Positions 1 to 9,067 of a stretch of DNA of 64,000 nt are shown in pieces. Origin of the DNA: Halioglobus sp. (lineage in GTDB: Bacteria > Pseudomonadota > Gammaproteobacteria > Pseudomonadales > Halieaceae); NCBI GenBank assembly GCA_002699145.1, contig PABK01000008.1, forward strand, positions 1 through 64,000. Direction: 5' to 3'. Position 1 is the first letter of the stretch. Each line of letters opens with the position of its first letter. The notes beneath the pieces are model-generated. The model was not told where the DNA came from. It saw only the letters and a program-made list of their open reading frames with translations, and ran no database searches. The position numbers were made by a program, and so were the translations under genes.

Positions 1-197
1 CGAGAACTATCGGTTGAGAGTGCTGACCCACTGTGGGTGGGACGGGATTATCAATCGGGTACGGATGAGTGCCCATCCCCCGTTAATTGGGTAGAGCCCG
101 CTTCGCTCCCGCGTCCAAATTGCTCCTGGGGTCGCAATTTGTGAACCTGGGATACGCTCGCCTATGGCTCGCTAAAGAACAACTCCAGCCCTTCGGG
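1..197. other. Host flank left of the prophage, no gene seen
   Basis: Host DNA on the far side of the insertion. The open frames here are short, lack a recognisable product, and one runs straight through the att repeat, so I call none. Before integration this stretch lay just downstream of tRNA-Pro. Confidence 0.6.
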
Positions 198-240
198 CCA
201 AACAAAAAAGGCCACCCGATGGGTGGCCTTTTTTGTTTGG
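198..240. terminator. Original tRNA-Pro terminator, perfect hairpin
   Basis: A 20-bp perfect stem (198-217 with 221-240) around a GAT loop, with A-rich and T-rich arms, so it can work on both strands. It abuts the tRNA 3' end at attL and its last four bases belong to the att repeat. Before integration it would have ended the minus-strand tRNA-Pro transcript. The prophage now puts about 49 kb between the tRNA gene and this hairpin. Confidence 0.8.
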
Positions 241-282
241 TCGGGACGACAGGATTTGAACCTGTGACCACCACACCCCCAG
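237..282. repeat. attL, 46-bp direct repeat of the tRNA-Pro 3' part
   Basis: Identical to 49309-49354 base for base, starting TTGGTCGGGACGAC and ending ACCCCCAG, and diverging on both sides. It covers the T arm, variable loop, 3' acceptor strand and part of the anticodon arm of tRNA-Pro. Only a tRNA fragment is present here; the complete gene is at the other end. Confidence 0.93.
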
Positions 283-434
283 AATGGCCGGTACAGAAAC
301 GATTGTTCTGCGAATTCAGTGACTTAGGCGGCCAGCTTGAGCATCTAGAAAATCGGATTATCGACCCGGCGCACCTCCTTTTTTAACACCACCTCCGAGA
401 GAGAAATTATTTTGCTATTTTTCTCCATCAACGC

Positions 435-463
435 TTGACTATTGGGGCCAATGGCCCTATATT
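435..463 (+). promoter_or_regulatory. Near-consensus sigma70 promoter for the radC-like group
   Basis: TTGACT at 435-440, a 17-bp spacer, and TATATT at 458-463. The predicted start point is near 470, leaving about 45 nt of leader before the ATG at 515. No CI/Cro-type palindrome is visible at it, so expression in the lysogen is possible. Confidence 0.65.
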
Positions 464-514
464 AACACCATGCCCGGCGATAACCGCAAGGGCGAAACCC
501 GAAAGGGCGAAGCT

Positions 515-961
515 ATGAAAAACCTGACCGAAGACCAGATCATTGAAAAGGCGCTGCAAATCCTTGAAAGCCGCATTTTCAATGGCGACACACTCGACTC
601 CCCTGCCGCCACTGTCAACTTCCTGAAGCTGAAGCTGGCTGGTCGTGATCAGGAAGCGTTCTGCGCGATCTTCCTGAACTCGCAGCGTCAGGTGCTGGAC
701 TTTGAGGAAATGTTCCACGGCACGCTGGACGGCGCGTCAGTCTACCCCCGCGAAGTCGTAAAGGCCGCCATTTACAAGCGCGCGGCTGCTGTTATCTTCG
801 CCCACAATCACCCCTCAGGCCCCGCGGAACCCTCAGCGGCTGATTGTAGCATCACCAGTCGCCTTCAGGACGCGCTGGCCCTCATTGATGTGCGCGTGCT
901 GGACCACATCATCGTCGGCGGCGCGAACAGCTACAGCTTTGCAGAAAACGGCCTGATATAG
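515..961 (+). CDS. RadC-like JAB/JAMM domain protein
   Basis: A 148-residue protein made almost wholly of the RadC JAB domain. The metal-binding residues are visible: a Glu in EEMFHG, HNHPSG in the middle, and the Asp of the following SAAD. Chromosomal RadC proteins are longer because of an N-terminal helix-hairpin-helix part that is absent here. Short RadC-like genes are common on phages, plasmids and islands; their job is unsettled, despite the DNA-repair name. The ATG at 515 is preferred over 470, because 470 coincides with the predicted transcription start and 515 has an AAGGG upstream. First gene of a small plus-strand group beside attL. Confidence 0.85.
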   Translation: MKNLTEDQIIEKALQILESRIFNGDTLDSPAATVNFLKLKLAGRDQEAFCAIFLNSQRQVLDFEEMFHGTLDGASVYPREVVKAAIYKRAAAVIFAHNHPSGPAEPSAADCSITSRLQDALALIDVRVLDHIIVGGANSYSFAENGLI

Positions 962-1017
962 GCCACCACTCAAGGGGCCGCAAGGCCCCTGATCCACTAC
1001 CCGAAAGGATGAGCGAA

Positions 1018-1284
1018 ATGAACATTAGCGAGCACATTACAGATAGCGACTACCCCACCCCCGGCGATCATGTACGCATGGCCAGGATTCGGGATCAGCA
1101 TAAGCTGCAGGAAGTCAGTGAACTGCTTGAGGAGCTGGCCGGCCTGAAGGCCGACCACCCCCACAGCTTTGAACTGTGCATTGACACCGGCGCCATCCAG
1201 CGCATCATTGACACCCTGCAGGATGAAGTGTTCAGAATACGAGATGAAGCCCACCGCGGCGCTGCCGCCGGAGACTGGACGTAA
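1018..1284 (+). CDS. Hypothetical small phage protein
   Basis: An 88-residue, acidic, mostly helical protein rich in Glu and Leu. It is not recognised. The ATG at 1018 is chosen over 1009 because AAAGGATG stands at normal spacing from it. A GNRA-loop hairpin (973-990) lies between this gene and radC. Its stop overlaps the start of the next gene (TAATG), so the two are probably translated together. Confidence 0.6.
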   Translation: MNISEHITDSDYPTPGDHVRMARIRDQHKLQEVSELLEELAGLKADHPHSFELCIDTGAIQRIIDTLQDEVFRIRDEAHRGAAAGDWT

Positions 1285-1475
1285 TGGAAACAGAACAGTC
1301 ACGTTGCACAGAATGCGGGAAAGTCCGGGATCCCTCGCAACTGAATGGCCGGAACCCAATGGCCGCACCTGGCCAGCAATTCACGCGGGCATACTGCAAG
1401 AATCTAATGGACTGCGACAGTCCGCGATGCGCGGACATCATCAAACAGCTTCAGGAGGCCATGAAAAGTGAGTGA
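1284..1475 (+). CDS. Small Cys-rich protein, possible zinc ribbon
   Basis: 63 residues. CTECGK near the N terminus and CKNLMDCDSPRC further on give enough cysteines for a zinc site. No named family recognised. Coupled to the gene before (TAATG) and overlapping the GTG start of the gene after by 8 bp, so it belongs to the same transcript. Confidence 0.55.
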   Translation: METEQSRCTECGKVRDPSQLNGRNPMAAPGQQFTRAYCKNLMDCDSPRCADIIKQLQEAMKSE

Positions 1476-1791
1476 AGAACGCGGAAAGCACGAAGTGGAT
1501 AGGCCGGGTGGACTGCCCCCGGGCACCCTGCTGCGATATGCGGACCCCGAGTACCAGGCGCCCACCCCCCAGGATGTCAGAACCCTGAAGACAATCAGCG
1601 GCATGACCGGCCGGGAGCTGTGCGCACTGGTCGGCATGGAAGACCATCGAACCTGGCGCCGATGGTCGCAGGAACCAGACCAGGCTGGCCATAGGCAGAT
1701 CCCGTATGCGGCCTGGCGGTTGCTGGTCCTGGAACTCGGCCTCGTTCGGCACCGGAGCACCGGTGTCAAGGCATCGCCGGAAGACGGCTAA
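1468..1791 (+). CDS. Putative HTH protein of phage type
   Basis: 107 residues with a GTG start overlapping the gene before. After a Pro-rich N terminus (GGLPPGTLLRYADPEYQAP) comes a likely helix-turn-helix (TGRELCALVGMEDHRTWRRW) followed by IPYAAWRLLVLELGLV. This layout is familiar from small XRE-like proteins of pseudomonad phages. DNA binding is inferred from the helix pattern only. Last gene of the attL-proximal group; it converges on the tail genes, and 1792-2004 between them holds no gene that I can support. Confidence 0.5.
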   Translation: MSEERGKHEVDRPGGLPPGTLLRYADPEYQAPTPQDVRTLKTISGMTGRELCALVGMEDHRTWRRWSQEPDQAGHRQIPYAAWRLLVLELGLVRHRSTGVKASPEDG

Positions 1792-2004
1792 TCCATACAT
1801 CTGGCCGAATCTGTATGCCACGCATCGGCACACTCGCTGATACCCTTGACGCACTCCATAGCCAAACAGGATGGCCACCATGGTGCGGGAACGCAGGGAG
1901 CGCAGGTGCGGAGAAAGGCGGCGGACGGACCGGCGACTATTCCCCGAACTCAGGACATACAGAAGGGTCAGCACGCGGCGCAAAGGCGATCGCCGGCAGG
2001 CCCC

Positions 2005-2232
2005 CTAAACCTCGACCAGCTCGAAATTGAGTGCGGGGGCTTGCCCCAGAATCTGGCGCCCCTTGATGAAAACCGGCGTGCCACCAGGGAAACTATCGCC
2101 AGTGACCGTGACAGATCCACCCCCGGCCACCAGCACGGTGCTGGTACCGTCGCCATTTACAGTCTGGACAGTACCGATCTGCTCGGGATCCTCCGGGAGA
2201 AGGCCCCGCAGCTTGCGCCACGGATTGAACAT
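2005..2232 (-). CDS. Small tail-module protein, beta-rich
   Basis: 75 residues, last gene of the long late tail operon. A Gly/Thr/Val-rich core (TVQTVNGDGTSTVLVAGGGS) followed by GDSFPGGTPVFIKGRQI looks like a small beta-barrel. Similar small genes close the tail module of other siphophages, but I know no established function. The start overlaps the stop of the hub gene, indicating coupled translation. Confidence 0.6.
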   Translation of the reverse strand: MFNPWRKLRGLLPEDPEQIGTVQTVNGDGTSTVLVAGGGSVTVTGDSFPGGTPVFIKGRQILGQAPALNFELVEV

Positions 2233-4127
2233 TAGATGCTCTCCTCATAGTGGCGCAGCAGGTCGACGTTCTGTCGCACAGTTAGCGCTACACCACCGTT
2301 TGAAACCCGCGCGGCCTCTGCGGTCACCGCAACTTGACGGACCAGGCCTCGCCAATCAGGCACAAATACACTCGCCACCTCGCCGCCCACTTCAACCAGC
2401 GCGCCAACCTGGACCAGGCCGCCCAGCGCCGGATCCAGCGGCAATTGATAGCTCTCCGTCGATCTGCGCGCAGAGTCGGCGAGCGCAACTATCCCCCTGG
2501 CCTCTGCAGGATTTCTGTCGGTAATCAGCGGATCCACCACCTGCGGAGCCCGCGGCTGACCGCTGGTATAACGCCGGATCACCTCGGCGTGGTACGGCGC
2601 GACCGTGCCGCCCGCAACATACACGCCATGAGCGCCCAGGCTGGGCAACTTCCGGCTGGCAGTTTGCAGCATGACGGCCAGCGGGACCTGGTAGGCAGGC
2701 GCAATCGAATCCAGCTCCCAGGGTGGGGCCGGGTAAAGTCGGTTGACTATCAGGCGGTCGATCGCAGGATCTGTCAACACGAAACCCCCGGCAGCTCGCG
2801 CTATCCGCGCCACCGCCTCCACCGGAGTCAAATCCTGATATTCCCAGGCTCCCGCCGGTACAAACCAGTCCACTGCATTCCACTGCAGATCCCAGCCAGG
2901 GGGAAGCTCCTGCAACGCCAGTTGCTGCGCGTTCAGGCTGGATGTCTCGGTATACGTCCGTCCTGCGGCGTAGGGCGCCGCCAGATAGGCGGACCGTGAC
3001 CGGCCGGTGATGCGCGCCTCGTTCTTGCCAAACGACGTCCTGCTGTCCCATGCGTCCACGAGGATGCGCCAGGTGACACCGTTAACACTGACGTCCACCT
3101 CCACCGGCTCCCCCTCTGGGCCCTCTACGAGCGCCCTGGCGGCGCCCTTGGCAAGCACCGCCGAGAAGCCCCAACCGAACTGATCATAGCTGCTGGTGAG
3201 GCTCAGGGAGCGCGCTGGCACGTCCAGGCCGTCTGATACTCGAATGATCTGCGCACTATTGGCCACTATGTAAAATCCCAGCGTCGGAATGGTGAAGGTA
3301 TTGTCTAAATTGATCGGGCCGGGATAGTCCGGCCACTCGAACTCCAGCGTGGTATCCCGGGACCCTGCCGGCCCCCATGGAATGCCCTTCCGGGTGTCAA
3401 GCACGCCTGCCACCCCTGCAGGCATTGTGGCAAAGCTGTCTTTCGGCTGGATCGGGTGGTGCGCGAATGCAGGCGCCAACACATACAACGATGTGCCTCG
3501 CTGGCTACGCCTCTCACTGAACTCGAACAGTGCCTGCCCAGGATCGGCCCCAGCCAACGCTATTGGCAGGTTCTCGTTACGCCGCCACAGCCTGGCGTGC
3601 ACAGCGGAGCTATAAAAAATCGTCGCGGCAGACCGATCCTTCCAGGGCGTTCTCACCAGGAACGGCGCGCCCCACGCTGCGTCCACGTAGAAGGCCGCCA
3701 CTTCCCAGATCGCCCGGCGACCCTCAATATCGCGTCTCGCTCCCTGCGAGTGCAGCGCACTCACAACGGCTTCCTTTGCCGCAACATGATCCCATGACAA
3801 GGCCCGCCCAAGCTCCAGAATCCGCGGCGCCGAATGCAAAAACGACCTGCGGTGATCGAGGATGCCGTTGGCCTTCCTGGAGGCGAGCCGCCGCAGCAAG
3901 TTCGCCGTCGTGCCCCGCCGAAACGCCGCCGTAACTGCCGCGTGCTTTCGTGCTGGAGCCGGACGCCATGACAGCCCCACCTGAACGATCACCCCCGGCG
4001 GCGGCGGATAGACGAGACCATCCCCACCGTCAGTCAGTTCAAATTGGGCCGCCGTGGCAGGTGGGGCCGTATAGCCGCCGCGGGTAAATCTGAATTGGGC
4101 CGCCGTGGCAGGTGGGGCCGTGTACAT
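2232..4127 (-). CDS. Putative tail hub/baseplate protein
   Basis: 631 residues. The N terminus has two copies of a TAPPATAAQF motif (about residues 3-12 and 20-29), encoded by a 29-bp DNA duplication. A middle part contains VEVDVSVNGVTWRILVDAW and SAYLAAPYAAGRTYTE; the end is beta-rich. Position at the distal end of the tail genes and the layout of the middle region suggest a tail hub of the gp27/late-control-D type, on which fibres assemble. This is by context and pattern only. It could instead be a central tail spike. Confidence 0.5.
   Translation of the reverse strand: MYTAPPATAAQFRFTRGGYTAPPATAAQFELTDGGDGLVYPPPPGVIVQVGLSWRPAPARKHAAVTAAFRRGTTANLLRRLASRKANGILDHRRSFLHSAPRILELGRALSWDHVAAKEAVVSALHSQGARRDIEGRRAIWEVAAFYVDAAWGAPFLVRTPWKDRSAATIFYSSAVHARLWRRNENLPIALAGADPGQALFEFSERRSQRGTSLYVLAPAFAHHPIQPKDSFATMPAGVAGVLDTRKGIPWGPAGSRDTTLEFEWPDYPGPINLDNTFTIPTLGFYIVANSAQIIRVSDGLDVPARSLSLTSSYDQFGWGFSAVLAKGAARALVEGPEGEPVEVDVSVNGVTWRILVDAWDSRTSFGKNEARITGRSRSAYLAAPYAAGRTYTETSSLNAQQLALQELPPGWDLQWNAVDWFVPAGAWEYQDLTPVEAVARIARAAGGFVLTDPAIDRLIVNRLYPAPPWELDSIAPAYQVPLAVMLQTASRKLPSLGAHGVYVAGGTVAPYHAEVIRRYTSGQPRAPQVVDPLITDRNPAEARGIVALADSARRSTESYQLPLDPALGGLVQVGALVEVGGEVASVFVPDWRGLVRQVAVTAEAARVSNGGVALTVRQNVDLLRHYEESI
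4042..4121. repeat. Two 29-bp direct repeats inside the hub gene
   Basis: AATTGGGCCGCCGTGGCAGG and the following bases at 4042-4070 recur at 4093-4121, 51 bp apart (17 codons). They encode the doubled TAPPATAAQF decapeptide at the hub protein N terminus. The near-identity of the DNA suggests recent duplication or slippage. Confidence 0.85.
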
Positions 4128-4136
4128 TGAAGGGTC

Positions 4137-5561
4137 CTATACGCTGGCCAGCGCCAGGCTGAACGCGAGGGGCATCTGTAAGAAATCCACATCTATCGAA
4201 TCGTGCACTGAGTTGACTGCCGTGCCATTGAGCCGGGTACCAATCAGCACGACGTCTACGCTGTGAGAGCCCTGCGGGATCTCTGCTATCTGGTTCGCCC
4301 AGTTTTGAATGGCCGCGTTTCTTGCCCCATACAGCCGTGTGGAAGTACCGATTACTCCGCCCAGAGAATCCCGAAATCGCAACTCGATAGCAGCATAGTC
4401 CCGGTCGTCGATCTGGCTGCCAATCCAGCTGCGTAGAACCGCATGCGTACTCCCAGCCGGGATGTTCGCCCCCTGAACCAATACGCCAAAGCTGACGTCG
4501 TCAGGTCGCGCCCCATAGCTGCCAAGCGCCCCGTTCGCAGTCACCTCCCAACTTCCTTGCTCTTCGTTCCAGCCAGTCAGGTCGCCGCTCTCGAAATCAC
4601 CATTCACGAGACCGGCGGACGTGGCGGACGGAAGCGCCGTACCCACCAGAAAGCTCAAACCTATACCGTCCACACCGCCATTGTTTGTCCCGGTTTCCGC
4701 AACCATCCAGGCCCCCAGCCGGCAGGTGACTGCACCGTCAGGCACCGGGGCTATGGCTTGGACAAAATCCTTGCGTTGCGCATCCGTATCCGGCGGCCCC
4801 AGTACGGTGCCGCCGATCAGCTGCGACCCGGCGTCGAAAAACTCCACGTAGACCCAGCCGGTGTCGCCGTCAGTAAACCCAGTAATGTCCCAGCCTGACA
4901 GATGATAGGCCACTGCATTCGCAGGTATCGTAATCGCCTGGTCGATATTGACCGTATCACCACTGCTGCTACTGCCCCTGCACGCATAGGTGCCTTCTGC
5001 AACGTAGTTGCCGCCAGCGGTTACATCTGGACTACCCTGCTGGACCGTCCATCCAGTCAGATCACCCGTTTCGAACCCACCATTGACCACCCCGGCGTCC
5101 TGCCACTCCCATTCTCCGGCACCGTCGGGGAACCACACAGGAGTCATCGGCGCATGCGCCACCGGGCGCCAGGACTCAACCGCCTGAAATGTTGCCGTGC
5201 CGACGGCCCCGGTATCGTCACCCCCGTCGGCAATCCACCACGACGGCTCTACGGCGCCGCTGTTGCCCGCCACCAGGCACACGTATACGTAACCCTCATC
5301 ATTTGGAGCCGGCGGCCGGATCCGGTCTCCGATGGAATAGTCAGTATCAGGCTGCCACACCACACCATAATCATCCAGAGCCACCACAATCACCGGATCC
5401 TGCATGTCAGGGATGTCCAGGGTGAAGGTGCCATCCGGGCCGCTCATCGTCTCGCCGACCACCTCGCCGGCTGTGCTCGGATCATAAGATACTGCCACCA
5501 ACCGGCGCGGCACCCCCGCCTCCTCGATCGTGACCGTACCCTCTATCCGACCGTACCCCAT
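4137..5561 (-). CDS. Putative carbohydrate-binding tail adhesin
   Basis: 474 residues. Order seen: a transthyretin/carboxypeptidase-regulatory-like fold (about 1-65, with GPDGTFTLDIPD); a chitinase-type carbohydrate-binding stretch (YSIGDRIRP then YVYVCLVAGNSGAVEPSWW, about 95-130); and two jelly-roll-like modules, each opening with an NGxFExGDLTGW motif (about 160 and 320). No catalytic domain seen. It probably sits at the tail tip and binds surface sugars. It lies between the large tip protein and the hub, and its start overlaps the previous stop. Confidence 0.6.
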   Translation of the reverse strand: MGYGRIEGTVTIEEAGVPRRLVAVSYDPSTAGEVVGETMSGPDGTFTLDIPDMQDPVIVVALDDYGVVWQPDTDYSIGDRIRPPAPNDEGYVYVCLVAGNSGAVEPSWWIADGGDDTGAVGTATFQAVESWRPVAHAPMTPVWFPDGAGEWEWQDAGVVNGGFETGDLTGWTVQQGSPDVTAGGNYVAEGTYACRGSSSSGDTVNIDQAITIPANAVAYHLSGWDITGFTDGDTGWVYVEFFDAGSQLIGGTVLGPPDTDAQRKDFVQAIAPVPDGAVTCRLGAWMVAETGTNNGGVDGIGLSFLVGTALPSATSAGLVNGDFESGDLTGWNEEQGSWEVTANGALGSYGARPDDVSFGVLVQGANIPAGSTHAVLRSWIGSQIDDRDYAAIELRFRDSLGGVIGTSTRLYGARNAAIQNWANQIAEIPQGSHSVDVVLIGTRLNGTAVNSVHDSIDVDFLQMPLAFSLALASV

Positions 5562-8500
5562 CAGTCCGCGTCCCCTCGAACCTGCAGCACGAACTGGTCA
5601 TTGTCTTCCTCGGCCTGGCCGGTTGTGACAGTGCGCGCAATCCATATCGGAGCCAGGCAGCCCTCGGTATTGAAGCGAACCACATTGCCGTTGGACCAGC
5701 CTGTGCCCCAACCAGCAGCGCGTATTACAAAATAGGGGAAGCCTGTGTTTACGTTCTCGGGCGCCAGGTCGACGTATATGGACCCGGTCGCGATAATCCC
5801 CAAGGTCTCGCCGATCACATCGAAAGTTGACGTCGAGCGAAAATGGATGGCCCACTTTTCAGTGATCGCGCCGCGGTTCGCAAACTCTATCGGCCAATTG
5901 ACCAGATCATACTTTGCAGTAGTGTCGTCGCCGATGCGCTCTGACGTCCAATTAGGCTCGCCACTGTCCCAGCTGCGCTGAGTGAAATAGTCGAACACCC
6001 GGGAGTTGATGTCCCCCCAGACCAGTGCAGAACTCACGACGGTTTCATCCGCGGGAAAATCGTGGACCAGCGGCGCGAGAAATGACAGCTCGCCACTGAT
6101 TTGCACATCATTGATCACGCTCATGTGCTCGATGCGGTCCTTGATGTTCAGAGGCGTGGTCAGCGCCGAAGTGTCCGCAGCCTGCAAGACTACGGGGTCC
6201 GCAAAGGTCACAGTCCCGGCCTCAAGGTTCGCCGTATACTGCGCGGGGTCCATGGCCACACCATCGGCATCAAATACCAAGATGCTTGCCTGGTGGTCCC
6301 TGGACAGCGACACCACCTGGCCGTCCGTTGGTGTGCCCGCATTCGTCTCTGCAGTATGGGACAGGACTACCACGTCGCCTTCACGATAGACCGGCACGCG
6401 GCCGTCGGCGGGAAGTCGCACAGGGTTAAGTCCGATCAGCTCTGCGTCGAGCGGAAGGAAGGAAAACAGTACGGCGCTGTATCGGCCAGAGTCGTGGTAA
6501 ACGTACACCGGGTCAACTCCGTCAGTGAACACCAGGTCCACCACGCCAGTTTCCACGTTCACAAAGCCATCCACCGACGCCCCGGTGATCGTCCCGTCGA
6601 CCCCGGCCAGTTCGCTGATCAAATTTCCCTCCTGGTCGGTCACTGTGATCGACAGAGACTGCGGGCGCAGCGGCTTGCCTGGCGTCCTGAAAGATATGCG
6701 GTCCACAGCAAGACGGTCATTAAGAGTAAGCGCCGCAACTACATCCACACCCAGCGGGGCGCCCGCCGGCCACGATTCGAGACTTATCGTGCGGTCGGTG
6801 TAGTTGACCGTACCCACCGCGGTGGCCGCACCGGTGGTCGACTCAAAGCCGGTATAGATGATGCCGTCTCGATCCAGGTACAGATTGCCCGCCCAAGTAA
6901 ACAGCAACGACCCCGGCACAAGATTCCTGACGCTGGCGCCAGGTAGCAGATCCAGGGTGACGGTTTCCTGTGGCACTACCGTCTGCCCGGCAGCGTCGGA
7001 TGGCCCGGCCTGCTGATAGCTGATAGTCACCGCGCCGCTCATCTCCTGTCGCTTGTTAACCGATGATGATGAGTAGCCGCCACCTACCTGATATTGCCTG
7101 CTTCCAAGGGTGTAGGGACGCAGCAGCTCTACGCTGTAGTCGCCCGTGGTGTAGTTGATCGTCCCCGTTGTGCCCGTACCGCGCAGGCTTCCACCGTTCT
7201 TGCCGAACAGCCAGCCGCCGGACCCATTGTCCACAACAGTCTGCAGCTTCGTGTATTGCTGACCGCTTGTGGTTTCGGACGTAACCAGCCCACCCAGCTC
7301 GACGCTGCCAGGCTCCAGGGGAGCGTTTGGTATAGTCCCGCTGATCACTCCATTCGTAAAGCTGGGACTGGCAATTACTTCCTCGTCTGGCACCGCGAAG
7401 TCATAATCCACAGTGATGCTGGTAGCATCATCGGGCAGAGTTGTGGGCTTGAATCGGATATAGCCCGATGCGTAGTCCACATAACCGTCGCCGTCACCAG
7501 CCAGGATGCCGGTGTCCGCAGTGTCATCCAGCGTCTTGGTGACCGCTCCGGACTCGTACGTCACAACAACCGTACCTGGCATCAGGCCAGGATCCGCTGT
7601 CAGCTCTATCTCACCTCCGGCCGATGCGATCGACCCGGATTCTTCAGTGGTGTCATCGGCCAGATCTATGATGAAGCTGAAAATTACTGCTGATCCGACG
7701 TCCGGGAGAGCATCGAGGGTCACGTTTATTGTGCCCGTCGTGAAGTTCACAGTGCCCGCGCCCAACCCCTCCAGGACGCCATTGCCGGGGTCGCGCAGGT
7801 CGTACCACTTGCCCAGAGCCATGTAGCTGACAACCGTGGTGCCTGGCCGCGGCTTCGCATCCGGGAATGTGCGGATATAGTTGAACGCACGGTTAACCAG
7901 CGTCACCTCCTCGCTGGTGGAAAGCGGCTTGCCCGAAAACAGCCCGCCCGGCATAAAGATCGCGCTACCGCTCTTCGTACCAGATCCGCTACCGCTATCC
8001 CTGACCCCCTCGATCAAGCCGGTGTCGTGGTCCAGGCTCAGCTCAGCGAACGGGAAGCTGCCGCTGGTGCGAGTCAGCGTGCCGCTGCCGTCATCGTCGT
8101 AGGTGGAGCCCTCCATCGTCAGCTGGACCGTGCCGCGAACCGCCGGACGGACCAGGTACCCGCGCACGTTAGCATCATCAAGGTACTCCATCTGCACCAC
8201 TGACTGTGTGTAGTTGGACGCTGCGGCAGCCCGAATGTCCCGCGGCTGGAGACCCATCTGTTGATCAGTCAGCGGGCTCTCTGCCTGGGCGCTGGGCACC
8301 AAGCTGGAGTAGATATCTGCCACCTTGATGCCAAAATCACCAATGCTGGCCTCTTCCACCGACCTGGACGTGCCCCAGTATCTTGCGGCGTCCGCCACCT
8401 CCGTGGTGTACACGCCTGAGTGCGGGCTGGTGGGGCCTTCTGGTCGGGCCTCTCCGCCGACAAAGGTGTAGTCCAATGGCGCACTGATGCCCAGGTCAAG

Positions 8501-9067
8501 CCGCCGGCGCTCAAAATTCACCAGGTTGCTGCCGATAAGTGCGGTGAATGTCTGGACCTGCGCGTCAACTTCAGTGATGCGGACAAACTGCTGTGTTTCG
8601 CCGTCCGGCAGCTCGAGCAGGTAGACCTCGCCCACCTCCGGCACTGGCTGCTCCTCTCTCTGAAATCCTACCAGCCCACGCTGGCCCTCGTACTGCGTCC
8701 CCAGCAAGTCCCACTGCGCCGACGGCCCGCGCACTACGTAGCTTTCGATGCGCTGTTGCGCAGCATCGCGTTCGTCATCTTCGCTGCCTGCATCGAACAT
8801 GACCACATGCACATTCGAATCGGCCGGCGGCTCTACGATGATCGCATGTGCGCCGAGGTAAACATCGGCGTTGTTTGTGTTGACGCCGACGAAAGCCTTG
8901 CGCAACGCCACATCACCCACCGTCCGGTCCAGTCGGCTGATGTCGGGAAACAGGTTGTTTATTTCGCCGTCGACTACCTCACGCCCCGTGGCTCGTCCTC
9001 CGCCATCGCTTTCATCCGTCAGGCGTTCGCTTTCATAGAGCTTTACGTTTTCCGGGTTGATTGCCAT
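5561..9067 (-). CDS. Large tail-tip structural protein with beta-module repeats
   Basis: 1168 residues. The first 100 or so residues (RLTDESDGGGRATGREVVDG, NNLFPDISRLDRTVGDVALRKAF) match a block I associate with large virion proteins of other siphophages. From about residue 430 a motif of the type G-T-V-N-Y-T-T-G recurs near 440, 530, 637, 754, 836 and 952, roughly every 100 residues, suggesting a string of similar beta-sandwich modules. It follows the tape measure and one small tail gene, so a tip or central-fibre role fits. No enzymatic motif seen. Confidence 0.6.
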   Translation of the reverse strand: MAINPENVKLYESERLTDESDGGGRATGREVVDGEINNLFPDISRLDRTVGDVALRKAFVGVNTNNADVYLGAHAIIVEPPADSNVHVVMFDAGSEDDERDAAQQRIESYVVRGPSAQWDLLGTQYEGQRGLVGFQREEQPVPEVGEVYLLELPDGETQQFVRITEVDAQVQTFTALIGSNLVNFERRRLDLGISAPLDYTFVGGEARPEGPTSPHSGVYTTEVADAARYWGTSRSVEEASIGDFGIKVADIYSSLVPSAQAESPLTDQQMGLQPRDIRAAAASNYTQSVVQMEYLDDANVRGYLVRPAVRGTVQLTMEGSTYDDDGSGTLTRTSGSFPFAELSLDHDTGLIEGVRDSGSGSGTKSGSAIFMPGGLFSGKPLSTSEEVTLVNRAFNYIRTFPDAKPRPGTTVVSYMALGKWYDLRDPGNGVLEGLGAGTVNFTTGTINVTLDALPDVGSAVIFSFIIDLADDTTEESGSIASAGGEIELTADPGLMPGTVVVTYESGAVTKTLDDTADTGILAGDGDGYVDYASGYIRFKPTTLPDDATSITVDYDFAVPDEEVIASPSFTNGVISGTIPNAPLEPGSVELGGLVTSETTSGQQYTKLQTVVDNGSGGWLFGKNGGSLRGTGTTGTINYTTGDYSVELLRPYTLGSRQYQVGGGYSSSSVNKRQEMSGAVTISYQQAGPSDAAGQTVVPQETVTLDLLPGASVRNLVPGSLLFTWAGNLYLDRDGIIYTGFESTTGAATAVGTVNYTDRTISLESWPAGAPLGVDVVAALTLNDRLAVDRISFRTPGKPLRPQSLSITVTDQEGNLISELAGVDGTITGASVDGFVNVETGVVDLVFTDGVDPVYVYHDSGRYSAVLFSFLPLDAELIGLNPVRLPADGRVPVYREGDVVVLSHTAETNAGTPTDGQVVSLSRDHQASILVFDADGVAMDPAQYTANLEAGTVTFADPVVLQAADTSALTTPLNIKDRIEHMSVINDVQISGELSFLAPLVHDFPADETVVSSALVWGDINSRVFDYFTQRSWDSGEPNWTSERIGDDTTAKYDLVNWPIEFANRGAITEKWAIHFRSTSTFDVIGETLGIIATGSIYVDLAPENVNTGFPYFVIRAAGWGTGWSNGNVVRFNTEGCLAPIWIARTVTTGQAEEDNDQFVLQVRGDAD

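Noticed and set aside
87-386. A 99-codon plus frame crossing attL
   Set aside because: Runs through the terminator and the tRNA fragment; no product.
1441-1983. A 180-codon minus frame opposite the attL-proximal group
   Set aside because: Antisense to an overlapping, better supported operon; Arg/Ser-rich composition of a shadow frame.
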